A stretch of 64,000 bases of DNA from Virgifigura deserti (GTDB lineage: Bacteria > Pseudomonadota > Alphaproteobacteria > Dongiales > Dongiaceae): positions 62,001-126,000 of the forward strand of contig QOZR01000004.1 of the NCBI GenBank assembly GCA_003576685.1, written 5' to 3'. Made by a program: the position numbers and the translations under genes. Shown piece after piece: positions 17,771 through 25,174 of this stretch (its first letter is position 1; every line of letters begins with the position of its first letter). The notes beneath the pieces are model-generated. The model worked only from the letters and a program-made list of their open reading frames with translations, was not told where the DNA came from and did not search any database.

Positions 17771-18217
17771 TCAAGCGCTCTTTGGTCTCTTCTGAGAGCG
17801 GACGGGGCGAGCGGTAGCTCGCACCGACGTGTTCAGCGCCACGGCGGCGCGAATGAGCGCCTTCAACGCCTTTTCATCAATCTTGTCGCCCTCATGGAAA
17901 TCGATGGCGCGCCTGGTGTTGCCTTCGAGGCTGGAGTTGAAGAGGCCTGAAGGGTCCTCCAACGAGGCGCCCTTGGCGAAGGTCATCTTCACGGCACTCT
18001 TGTATGTCTCACCGGTGCAGATGATTCCGGCGTGCGACCACACCGGAACCCCTCTCCACTTCCACTCCTCGACCACTTCGGAGTCGGCCTGCTTGATGAG
18101 ACTTCGGATCCGAGCGAGCGTCTCGCCCCGCCAATCACTCAGCTCCTTGATTCTCGCATCTATCAGCTGAGAGGGAGAGGCTGCTCCTTCTTCTTCCTCC
18201 GCGCCGCTCTTCTTCAT
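17771..18217 (-). CDS. DUF1801 domain protein
   Basis: 148 residues. The DUF1801 (YdhG-like) fold is seen in VVEEWKWRGVPVWSHAGIICTGETYKSAVKMTFAKGASL and in LEGNTRRAIDFHEGDKIDEKALKALIRAAV. The first 15 residues are Glu-rich and the end is Lys/Arg-rich. Members often lie beside ArsR and SRPBCC genes, as here, but no biochemical role is established. A 13-bp direct repeat (18218-18230 and 18239-18251) lies just upstream of the start. It is the last gene of a five-gene minus-strand cassette. Confidence 0.85.
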   Translation of the reverse strand: MKKSGAEEEEGAASPSQLIDARIKELSDWRGETLARIRSLIKQADSEVVEEWKWRGVPVWSHAGIICTGETYKSAVKMTFAKGASLEDPSGLFNSSLEGNTRRAIDFHEGDKIDEKALKALIRAAVALNTSVRATARPVRSQKRPKSA

Positions 18218-18257
18218 GGTTGTTGTCGCTTTCTTCCTGGTTGTTGTCGCTCGCCGC

Positions 18258-18399
18258 TCACAATCGTTCGCCGGGCAATTGGCTGGCTTGCTTCACCCAA
18301 GCGGCGAACTGCGCTTCGTCGAGCCCGTTCTCGTGGATATCGAGGTAGCGCACGTCCTTGTGCTTGGACTCCCGACTTCTCGGGCGTCTTGCCGGACAT
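18258..18399 (-). pseudogene. Small frameshifted gene in the ArsR/DUF1801 cassette
   Basis: From the ATG at 18399 the frame gives MSGKTPEK and then loses sense. One frame over, the sequence reads SRESKHKDVRYLDIHENGLD and continues through QFAAWVKQASQLPGERL to a TGA at 18258-18260, which looks like a genuine small protein of about 47 residues. That frame has no start codon of its own after an upstream TGA. The simplest reading is a one-base frameshift about eight codons in. It lies 5 nt after the upstream membrane-protein gene. It could be a sequencing error rather than a true pseudogene. Confidence 0.6.
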
Positions 18400-18404
18400 T
18401 GTGT

Positions 18405-18635
18405 TCACGCCTCTCCGCCGATGCGTCGCGCGCCGCGCCACCTGGTGGCATATGGCAGCGCGAACAAGTACAGACCGCTGATCGTGAGCAAGGCGAGCGG
18501 GAGCAGCGGCAGGAAATACACCCACTCTGCGGGCTCCTCCCCGACGCCCAAGGCAATGAAGATGGCCGCGACGACCGCCGTAAAGATGATCGACAGCCAG
18601 CGGTGGATCTGCCGAATCCACTTGCTCCAATTCAA
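18405..18635 (-). CDS. Small two-span membrane protein
   Basis: 76 residues from a TTG at 18635, chosen because GAGGAGG lies 6 nt upstream and because this gives the clean start NWSKWIRQIHRWLS. Two hydrophobic helices: SIIFTAVVAAIFIALGV and VYFLPLLPLALLTISGLYLFA, separated by a short acidic turn. The WIRQIHRW start resembles the first segment of PepSY-type membrane proteins. No function can be assigned. It lies between the SRPBCC gene and the frameshifted small gene in the same direction. Confidence 0.7.
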   Translation of the reverse strand: MNWSKWIRQIHRWLSIIFTAVVAAIFIALGVGEEPAEWVYFLPLLPLALLTISGLYLFALPYATRWRGARRIGGEA

Positions 18636-18673
18636 TTGAACCTCCTCTGAAGACAAGCCGAATTGGTCTTCAT
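18632..18673 (-). CDS. 13-codon upstream reading frame, possibly translationally coupled
   Basis: ATG at 18673 behind a strong GGAGGAG encodes MKTNSACLQRRFN and ends with a TGA that overlaps the TTG start of the small membrane protein. Its last codons contain the Shine-Dalgarno of that downstream gene. This arrangement can couple translation of a weak TTG start to a short leader. It may also be a remnant of an older start. Too short to judge by composition. Confidence 0.4.
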   Translation of the reverse strand: MKTNSACLQRRFN

Positions 18674-18752
18674 TGTATCTCCTCCGTTTTTCACCTTCGC
18701 GATATGTGCCGCTCTGTCGACGGGGCCCAGCTTTGAGTTGTGCCGGCAGGCT

Positions 18753-19163
18753 TCAGTCCATCCGCGCCAAGACCTGCTCCAGGGCCGTAAAGAACCGCGG
18801 CCACCCGACCTTGGCGCCCCCGTAGTACGGCTGCTGATCCGGCCGGAAGCCCGATTGCTCCATGCGCAGATGGGTCCCCGTGCTGGTAGGGGTGAGCGTC
18901 CAGGTGACGACACTCCTGAGATCCTTGGTATCCCATGTGTAAGTCAGCGTTTTGTTCTGCTCGACTGTCTGCACCTGACAGTCCACCGCGCCCCAGTCTG
19001 CGCTAAGATTGAAGCGGTGACCCTCGTCTGGCTTGAAGTCGTTCTTCATCAGCCATTCCTCGATCAGGTGCGATTGCGTGAGCGCGCGCCAGATCTTTTC
19101 CGGCGGATAGGGTATCTCTCGTTCGACAACGACGGAGAGCGTTTCGGTGGACGTTTCGTTCAT
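18753..19163 (-). CDS. SRPBCC (AHSA1/CalC-type) protein
   Basis: 136 residues. The START-like helix-grip fold is recognised by VEREIPYPPEKIWRALTQSHLIEEWLMKNDFKPDEG and the C-terminal GWPRFFTALEQVLARMD. Such proteins bind hydrophobic ligands or act as co-chaperone-like factors; the ligand here is unknown. Its start overlaps the arsR stop by 4 nt, a widespread ArsR-SRPBCC pair. Confidence 0.9.
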   Translation of the reverse strand: MNETSTETLSVVVEREIPYPPEKIWRALTQSHLIEEWLMKNDFKPDEGHRFNLSADWGAVDCQVQTVEQNKTLTYTWDTKDLRSVVTWTLTPTSTGTHLRMEQSGFRPDQQPYYGGAKVGWPRFFTALEQVLARMD

Positions 19164-19483
19164 TGATCCATCCTTTTCAGTAGGTCTTCGAGGTCGTCGA
19201 ACCGGCTCTCCCAGAAACCCGCCATTTGGCTTGTCCAGTCGATCAGCGGGGCCAAGGCGCCGAGCTGCGCGCTATAATGCGTTTGGCGACCTTCGTGGCG
19301 GTCGCGCACCAGCCCGGCCCGCTTCAGGACCCCGAGATGCTTTGAGACGGCCGGTTGCGAGACTCCGGCCTGAGCCGTCAGGGCGCGGACCGTCTGGTCT
19401 CCGTCGCGACACAGCCGCTCGAAGATGGCCCGTCGCGTCGGATCGGCGAGCGTTCTGAAAAGGATATCGTGGGGCTGTGGCAT
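19160..19483 (-). CDS. ArsR-family transcriptional regulator
   Basis: 107 residues. Winged helix-turn-helix: LADPTRRAIFERLCRDGDQTVRALTAQAGVSQPAVSKHLGVLKRAGLV. No CxC metal-binding motif is present in the recognition helix, so metal sensing is unlikely. It probably represses its own cassette: a long perfect inverted repeat begins 8 bp upstream of its start. Co-transcribed with the SRPBCC gene. Confidence 0.93.
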   Translation of the reverse strand: MPQPHDILFRTLADPTRRAIFERLCRDGDQTVRALTAQAGVSQPAVSKHLGVLKRAGLVRDRHEGRQTHYSAQLGALAPLIDWTSQMAGFWESRFDDLEDLLKRMDQ

Positions 19484-19491
19484 CGCAATCG

Positions 19492-19534
19492 ATAACTCGT
19501 CGGTTATTGATTACACCAATAACCGACGAGTTAT
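19492..19534. promoter_or_regulatory. Operator-like 17-bp inverted repeat upstream of arsR
   Basis: Perfect 17-bp arms (19492-19508 and 19518-19534) around a 9-nt spacer, located 8 bp upstream of the ArsR start. Each arm is itself a partial palindrome of the form TAACTCGTCGGTTA, so the site could take two dimers. Position fits autorepression by the adjacent ArsR protein. Neither flank has a T-run, so a terminator is less likely. Confidence 0.65.
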
Positions 19535-19692
19535 GTGTGAGTCAAGCAGGAACGTGGAGCGGCACAGTGATCCTCGTCACGGGAGCCCCGGCGATGTGGG
19601 GCGCACCGTCAGACCGCGGTCGATGAAGGCGGTCGATGCGCGGGAGCTGTCGCGGGTGATCCGTGGACACGACGGTACAGGAGGTGGACGCC

Positions 19693-19806
19693 ATGGCGAG
19701 CGAACTCAACGAGCGGCCGGGCAAAGTGTTGAACTGCCTGACCCCCGCGGAAGTATTCCAGCGGAATATTTTTCAATCGGCATTAAGCGTTGCGCTTCAA
19801 AGTTGA
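19693..19806 (+). pseudogene. IS30-family transposase remnant (C-terminal end)
   Basis: A 37-codon frame with ELNERPGKVLNCLTPAEVF, which matches the conserved end of IS30-type integrases (LN-RPRK-L---TPAE). The rest of the transposase, including the DDE core, is absent. The stretch 19535-19692 upstream holds no other recognisable gene and may be further debris. The fragment ends 14 bp before the convergent methyltransferase gene. Confidence 0.7.
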
Positions 19807-19819
19807 CACCGCCCAGGCT

Positions 19820-20560
19820 TTACTTGATGACGAGGCCCTGCCCCGTCGGCAGTTCGAGCACCTGGTAGCCGCGCGCGGCGAAGAAGGCGTCCTCTCTCAC
19901 CTTCTGGTCGCGGTAGAAGGCCCAACCATAATCGTCCAGAACGATCGACGCGCCGGGCGAGACGCGGTCGAACAAGGTTTCGAGCGCTCCCAGTTCCGCC
20001 GTGGCGCTGTTCATATCCACATGCAGGAAAGCGATCTTCTCGGGCGATTTCTCCACAAGGACCTCCGGAACCGATCCCTTCGTCACATGAACGTTGGGCA
20101 GGTCGACAAACCGCGCGACGACCTGTTCGTACAGTCCAGCCCCATGTTCCGGCATGGCGCCATGGTCCATGTCCGAGGAATGTTCGAACAGGTCATACAG
20201 GTAGAACGCCTTGCCGGTCGCCTGCAGGTCGAGATAGTCGGCCAGGATGCGCGCGGAAACGCCCTTGTAGCAGCCGCACTCGACGAAATCGCCGTCGATA
20301 TTAACTCCACGCCTTGCAGCCCAGGCCAGAACATAGGTCCGCCAGATCACGGCCTGCTCGATGTCTGTCCGCGCACTCTTGCGAAATGCGTCCATGAAGG
20401 CGTCGTCATCGAGGAAGCTCAGATTCCGGCTGAAGGTGAACAGGTTGTCGCCGGCGAAGATGCCTGTTCCGGGCAGCTCGTTGAGCGACCGCTGTATCCC
20501 CTCGCAGAACGACAGATGGTTGCGGACGCCAAAGAAAACCGACGTAACGTAGTTCTTCAT
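19820..20560 (-). CDS. TylF/macrocin O-methyltransferase-like protein
   Basis: 246 residues from the ATG at 20560. TylF-family SAM-dependent, metal-dependent sugar O-methyltransferase: GDFVECGCYKGVSARILADYL (SAM site, about residues 91-111), FLHVDMNSATAELGALETLFDRVSPGASIVLDDYGW. The first 60 residues are less conserved. Read after the O-GlcNAc-transferase-like gene, 17 nt away, and close to flagellin, it probably methylates a flagellin-linked sugar. Substrate inferred from context. Confidence 0.85.
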   Translation of the reverse strand: MKNYVTSVFFGVRNHLSFCEGIQRSLNELPGTGIFAGDNLFTFSRNLSFLDDDAFMDAFRKSARTDIEQAVIWRTYVLAWAARRGVNIDGDFVECGCYKGVSARILADYLDLQATGKAFYLYDLFEHSSDMDHGAMPEHGAGLYEQVVARFVDLPNVHVTKGSVPEVLVEKSPEKIAFLHVDMNSATAELGALETLFDRVSPGASIVLDDYGWAFYRDQKVREDAFFAARGYQVLELPTGQGLVIK

Positions 20561-20580
20561 CGCCTGATCCCCAATCGTTT

Positions 20581-23154
20581 CTACGCCTCTCGCAACCCGT
20601 GCCGCCGGACGAGCGCCTCCATGGCGTCCTGGAAGGCGGGGACGAAACGATCCCGGCGGAACATGTCGGAGTCCAGCAAGGTCTGACGCAGCGTGCGCCG
20701 GAGCTCTCCGAGACGGTTGGGATCGCGTGCCAGCGCGACCGCCGTCTCGACATAGTCGTCGATCGTGGTGCGGCTGAGGTCGCCCAGCCCGGCGTGATTG
20801 AGGACGGCGTGGCTGATGCGCTGGTGGAATCCCTCCCCCGCCAGGCTGACGACGGGGACTCCCATCCAAAGGGCGTCGCAGGTCGTCGTCCCGCCGGTGA
20901 GCGGGAAGGTGTCCAGCGAGATGTCGATTTCGTTGTAGCACTGCAGATGCATGCCCGCCGGGTTCTGCATGAAGAACAGCCGGTCGCTCGACACGCCGTG
21001 CTTGGCGAACTCCGCCACCAGGTGATGGCACATCAGGGTCGAGCCGTCGCGCCACCGGACGAGCAGGAAACGGGACTCCGGGACCGCGTTCATCACCTTC
21101 GCCCAGGCCGCGACCGCGGCCCGCGTATATTTATACGGATTGTTCAAGGTGCCGAAGGTGACTTGGCCCGTCCTCAGGCAGGGCGGCGTCGGATCGATAT
21201 CGACCTGCCCCATGTCGTTGAAGCAGATCCAGGCGCCCGGCAGCTCGAGCGGCGTCTCCACCAGAAGCTCGTCGCGCGTCGGGCGGATGAACCGGTCGGC
21301 GATCATGTAGTCGATCTGCGAAATGCCGCAGGTGAAGGGATAGCCGAGCCATCCGACCTGGACCGGCGCCGGGCGATAGGCCATTACCCCCGTGCGGCTG
21401 TGCTGGGTAATACCGTTCAGGTCGAACAGAATATCGATATCGTCGGCCCGGATCGTCGCGGCGACGCTTGGGTCCGGCTCGTTCTCGACGAATTTGAAGT
21501 CGGTAACCAGCCCCGCGATCTTCTGTTCGATCGCATCGCCGACCTTGCGCGGCGAATAGCAGCGAATCTCGAACCGCTCCCGGTCATAGGACTCGAAGAG
21601 CGGCATCATGCACTTCGCCACCGAATGGCTGTTGAGATCGGAGGAGAGGAACCCGATCCGGATTCGGCCGCCGGGCCGCTGTGCCGGCAAGTGCGGCAGC
21701 GGGGTCAGCTCCGCGCGCTCCTCGAGCATCGCGCCCCATCGACGATGAAGCCGAACCAGATGATCGTTCCGTTCCGGCGTGTCGGCCATGACCAGCATGT
21801 GGAGAAATGCCTGCGGCAGCATTCGGGGCGGAACGCTGTCGGCCGTCGCCCAGATATCGCCCAGATCGTCGATCCCGTCGAAATCGCAGCTATGCCGGAA
21901 GGCCTTCAGCGGATAGGCGAAGTTCTGCGGCTGGTAGGATTCGAGCATCACGGCCGCGTGGGCCCGGATGTTCGCCTCGTCCGGCCGCCCCATCCGCTGA
22001 AGGCACTCGCACAGAACGAGATGCGCCTCGAGATGGCGCGGGCGCAGCTCCAGGACCTTGCGCAAGGCCGCGTACGCGCCGGCCGGATCGCCGGTGGAGA
22101 AGAAGCAGCCGCTGAGGGCGTGGTAGAAGCTCGGATCGTCGGGGTCGAGCTCGATGGCCTTCAGGAAAGCCTCCTGGGCGGCCTTCATTTCGCCCGCCAT
22201 CGCCAGCGCCAGCCCGAATTTGTACCACAACCCCGGCTCGGCCGATTGCGTGCCCAACTGTTCGCGCAGGATCGAGACCGCCTCATCGCCCTGTCCGAGA
22301 TCGAGGCAGACACTTGCGAGGTTGGCGGCGATTTTCCACCGGTCCGGGGCCAGCGCGCAGGCCTTCCGGAACAGCGCGAGCGCCTCGTCGCGACGGTTCC
22401 GCGCCCGGCGCATCAGCGCCACGTTGTTGAGGTAATCGGGGTCCTCCGGCTCCAGTGCCAGCGCTCGGCCGTAGCAGGCTTCCGCGGCCTCCAGGTTCCC
22501 CAGCTTCTCCTCGGCATGGCCGAGATTGTTATGGGCCTTGTGCGCCTTGGGATCGTCCGCGGCCTGCGCCAGATAGGCCTGATAACTGTCCCGCGCCTCC
22601 GCGTAGAGTTGCTCGCCGAGATAGAGTTCGCCGATGGTCTCGTGGAGATGGACGGCGGTCGGGTTCAGGCGGACTGCCGCTTCGTAGCTGTCGATGGCGG
22701 CCCGCGGCTGACCCAGCCGACGCAGCGCCACCGCCAGATTGCTGTGAAAGCCGGCATTATCCGGATTGAGCCGCAGCGCGGTCCGGCATTCCTCGGCGGC
22801 CGCTTCGGCCTGCCCGTCATGCAGGAGCGCCGCCGAGAGGTTGCCGTGATAGTCGGCATTGTCGGGGGACTCCGCGATGGCCCGGCGGATCATATCGACG
22901 GCCTGGCCCGGCTGCCCGCCCTGCAATTTGGTGACACCCAGCAGATGGAGCGCGTCCGCATGTCGCGGCTCCGCCGACAGAACCTCCCGATAGGCGGCTT
23001 CCGCGGCGGCGAGATCGCCCGCCATCTGCCGGCGCAAGCCGGCCTGCAGTTGCTGTTTCACGTCGAGCTTTGCGCGAGACTTGCCGCGGCCCTGCCCTGA
23101 CGCTTCGGCCTTGTTCTTTCGCTTCATCTTCCGATCGACCAAGGGTGCCGCCAT
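20581..23154 (-). CDS. TPR protein with O-GlcNAc transferase (SPINDLY-type) domain
   Basis: 857 residues from the ATG at 23154 (GGAG upstream; an upstream in-frame ATG at 23241 would add 29 unlike residues, and MKRKNK at 23127 is another option). Residues about 30-410 are about ten TPR repeats (for example DALHLLGVTKLQGGQPGQAV). The C-terminal half is a GT41 glycosyltransferase: IRIGFLSSDLNSHSVAK, TFGTLNNPYKYT and FPLTGGTTTCDALWMGVPVV. GT41 enzymes transfer a sugar from a nucleotide donor to Ser/Thr of proteins. Its place immediately before the flagellins, on the other strand, points to flagellin O-glycosylation. Confidence 0.92.
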   Translation of the reverse strand: MAAPLVDRKMKRKNKAEASGQGRGKSRAKLDVKQQLQAGLRRQMAGDLAAAEAAYREVLSAEPRHADALHLLGVTKLQGGQPGQAVDMIRRAIAESPDNADYHGNLSAALLHDGQAEAAAEECRTALRLNPDNAGFHSNLAVALRRLGQPRAAIDSYEAAVRLNPTAVHLHETIGELYLGEQLYAEARDSYQAYLAQAADDPKAHKAHNNLGHAEEKLGNLEAAEACYGRALALEPEDPDYLNNVALMRRARNRRDEALALFRKACALAPDRWKIAANLASVCLDLGQGDEAVSILREQLGTQSAEPGLWYKFGLALAMAGEMKAAQEAFLKAIELDPDDPSFYHALSGCFFSTGDPAGAYAALRKVLELRPRHLEAHLVLCECLQRMGRPDEANIRAHAAVMLESYQPQNFAYPLKAFRHSCDFDGIDDLGDIWATADSVPPRMLPQAFLHMLVMADTPERNDHLVRLHRRWGAMLEERAELTPLPHLPAQRPGGRIRIGFLSSDLNSHSVAKCMMPLFESYDRERFEIRCYSPRKVGDAIEQKIAGLVTDFKFVENEPDPSVAATIRADDIDILFDLNGITQHSRTGVMAYRPAPVQVGWLGYPFTCGISQIDYMIADRFIRPTRDELLVETPLELPGAWICFNDMGQVDIDPTPPCLRTGQVTFGTLNNPYKYTRAAVAAWAKVMNAVPESRFLLVRWRDGSTLMCHHLVAEFAKHGVSSDRLFFMQNPAGMHLQCYNEIDISLDTFPLTGGTTTCDALWMGVPVVSLAGEGFHQRISHAVLNHAGLGDLSRTTIDDYVETAVALARDPNRLGELRRTLRQTLLDSDMFRRDRFVPAFQDAMEALVRRHGLREA

Positions 23155-23258
23155 TACCGCGCTCCGTAGCCCTGAGAGTGACGGCGAACCGACCAAGGCC
23201 ACCGCCGCTCCCCGTCGACACTGCCAAAACATCGTTAGCAAACCATTGACGCAGGAGG

Positions 23259-23330
23259 GCGGCAGGTTTTGCCGGCAGAACTTGCCGGATCAGCCCGCCG
23301 GACCGGGAAGAATTTTCCCGGTCGGCAAGA
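23259..23330 (+). promoter_or_regulatory. Cluster of CGGCA-type motifs and a hairpin upstream of flagellin
   Basis: The gap 23155-23506 has, besides the sigma54 promoter, several repeats of CCGGCA/TGCCGG (GGCGGCAGG, TTTTGCCGGCAGAA, CTTGCCGGA, GTCGGCAAG) and a 9-bp inverted repeat with arms 23301-23309 and 23315-23323. They lie about 65-135 bp upstream of the -24 element, where activator-binding sites for a FlbD-type enhancer protein would be expected. The match to FlbD sites is not proved. Confidence 0.3.
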
Positions 23331-23392
23331 ATGACCCCATGGCAGGCCAAGCCTAAGACTTTGATATCGCTCATATGGCAAGGCAGGCGGGG

Positions 23393-23410
23393 ATGGCACG
23401 CCGCTTGCGT
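23393..23410 (+). promoter_or_regulatory. Sigma54 promoter of flagellin 1
   Basis: ATGGCACGCCGCTTGCGT has a perfect TGGCACG -24 box and TTGC -12 box with GG and GC 10 nt apart, 97 bp upstream of the flagellin start. This is the best match to the consensus in the window. FlbD, encoded at 39.0-40.4 kb, is the probable activator. Confidence 0.85.
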
Positions 23411-23506
23411 GTCTGCGGGCGGGATCGTGCGCTTTCGATTCCCACGGGGCAGGTAGCCTCGGTTAGCAGGACGCTACATCAATCATCCAAGTAGGAGACT
23501 TTCAAA

Positions 23507-24691
23507 ATGGCTCTCAACGTTATCTCCAACTACGCGGCGAACGTCGCCCATCGTTACCTGACGGCGTCGGACGCGCAGGCCACCGCTTCCCTGGCCAAGC
23601 TGTCCGCCGGTACCCGCGTCATCAGCGCAAAGGACGACGCCGCGTCGCTCGCGATCGGCTCGCGCCTGAATCTCGAGGTCAACGCGCTTAAGCAGGCCAG
23701 CGTGAACGCCGGCCAGGCGGTCTCGATGCTGCAGATCGCCGACGGCGCGATGGGCAAGGTGTCGGACATCCTGACCCGGATGAAGACGCTCGCCGTGCAG
23801 GCCAGTTCCGGCCAGCTCTCGGCGACCGAGCGCGGCATGCTCGATGGCGAATATCAGGCGCTGCTGGGCGAGGTCGACCGCATCGCCGAGGATACCGAGT
23901 TCAACGGCAACCAGCTCGTGAACGGTTACACCGATGTCGTCGCCAACTTCGAGGGGTCGGCCGGCGTGATCAATGTGAGCGTCAATGGCCTCGAGGTCGC
24001 CCCAGGTACAGCGGGCAATGAGGGCTCGCTGTCCTACGCTAACGGCGCCGATGGTGGCACCTTCACCCTGACCGCCACCGACGCGGCCAGTGGAAGCACG
24101 GCGACCTACACCGCCTCGCTGTCCTCCGATGCCTATGACGCCACCACCGGCCTCCTGGATACCGGCACGTCTCTCAAGCTGACCTCGGACGATACCGATA
24201 ACAAAGGGGCGATGACGATCACGTTGAACGACTCGTTCGACGCGACCACCGGGTTCACCGACGACCCGCTCGACCTCACGGCGGTGAACGCGAACTCCTA
24301 CAGCTTCAAGATCGGCTCGGGCACGGCGGACCACGACAATATCGTCGTCTCGCTCAACGGTACCGGCGCGACCACCTTGGGTCTCGACAACACCGACATC
24401 ACCAACACTGCGAACGCCGATGCGGCGTCGCAGGCTATCTCGAACGCCGTCGACACGCTCAACACGTCGCGCGCGAATGTCGGCGCCTCTCAGAACCGTC
24501 TCGAGTTCGCCGCGGCGAACCTCTCGACGGCGACGGAGAACGCCGAAGCGGCACGGTCGAGTCTGTTGGACCTGGATATCGCCTCCGAGATGACGAAGTT
24601 CACCTCGAAGCAGATCCTGGTGCAGGCCGGCGTCTCGATGCTGGCGCAAGCCAACCAGATGCCGCAGAACCTGATGCGTCTGTTCCAATAA
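23507..24691 (+). CDS. fliC: Flagellin (first copy)
   Basis: 394 residues. Filament subunit with conserved D0/D1 helices: N-terminal NVISNYAANVAHRYLTASDAQA and LSAGTRVISAKDDAASLAIG; C-terminal NRLEFAAANLSTATENAEAARSSLLDLDIASEMT and the final SMLAQANQMPQNLMRLFQ. The central 150-320 region is a Thr/Asp/Gly-rich variable surface domain, a likely target for O-glycosylation. AGGAGA lies before the ATG. It has a sigma54 promoter and is followed by a hairpin and flaG. Confidence 0.97.
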   Translation: MALNVISNYAANVAHRYLTASDAQATASLAKLSAGTRVISAKDDAASLAIGSRLNLEVNALKQASVNAGQAVSMLQIADGAMGKVSDILTRMKTLAVQASSGQLSATERGMLDGEYQALLGEVDRIAEDTEFNGNQLVNGYTDVVANFEGSAGVINVSVNGLEVAPGTAGNEGSLSYANGADGGTFTLTATDAASGSTATYTASLSSDAYDATTGLLDTGTSLKLTSDDTDNKGAMTITLNDSFDATTGFTDDPLDLTAVNANSYSFKIGSGTADHDNIVVSLNGTGATTLGLDNTDITNTANADAASQAISNAVDTLNTSRANVGASQNRLEFAAANLSTATENAEAARSSLLDLDIASEMTKFTSKQILVQAGVSMLAQANQMPQNLMRLFQ

Positions 24692-24706
24692 GGTTGGTCA
24701 TCGGAA

Positions 24707-24733
24707 CCGGAGAGGGGATTTTCCCCTCTCCGG
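24707..24733 (+). terminator. Strong hairpin after flagellin 1
   Basis: A perfect 12-bp stem (24707-24718 and 24722-24733) with a TTT loop starts 15 bp after the stop codon. There is no T-run after it, so it may protect the 3' end of the flagellin mRNA or attenuate read-through into flaG rather than terminate fully. Confidence 0.6.
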
Positions 24734-24773
24734 CACTCCGGCCGGATAACCGGTTCTTAGGGGATGATGTGCC

Positions 24774-25151
24774 ATGGACATTTCGGTCGTATCGCAGCTT
24801 CCCCCGGGCGCTTTGGCCCTGGACGCTGCGCGCGCGCCGATGGCCAGAGGCCCGCAGTCTCAGTCAAGGGCCCAGGTCGACGGCGCCGGAAATCTGGCCA
24901 TGCAGAAGGCGATTGAAACTGTCGCGCGGGAAATGGTGAAAGCCGTTATGGCCCTGCAAGGCAGCGAAATGCCGCGCGACATGATGGTCCGCGCGGAACT
25001 GGGTGTCGACGAGGCGAGCCGCCGTGTCTTCGCGCGGATCTTCGACCGCGAGACGGGTGAGCTCGTGGTTCAGTTTCCAGCCGAGGAGGCACTGCGCCTC
25101 TGGGGCATATCGCGAGAGCAGTTCGGCCGAATCCTCGATGCCGATGTTTGA
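24774..25151 (+). CDS. flaG: FlaG-family protein
   Basis: 125 residues. The C-terminal half matches FlaG (ELGVDEASRRVFARIFDRETGELVVQFPAEEALRL), a small protein often coded beside flagellin and fliD and affecting filament length. The N-terminal half is low-complexity and unlike other proteins. Its stop overlaps a possible TTG start of fliD. Confidence 0.82.
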   Translation: MDISVVSQLPPGALALDAARAPMARGPQSQSRAQVDGAGNLAMQKAIETVAREMVKAVMALQGSEMPRDMMVRAELGVDEASRRVFARIFDRETGELVVQFPAEEALRLWGISREQFGRILDADV

Positions 25152-25174
25152 GGCCGACGGCGGGAGTCATCGAT

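Noticed and set aside
20599..23100. 833-codon open frame on the plus strand
   Set aside because: It is the antisense of the TPR/GT41 gene; its composition is Arg/Gly/Ala-rich with no family motifs, typical of shadow frames in GC-rich DNA.
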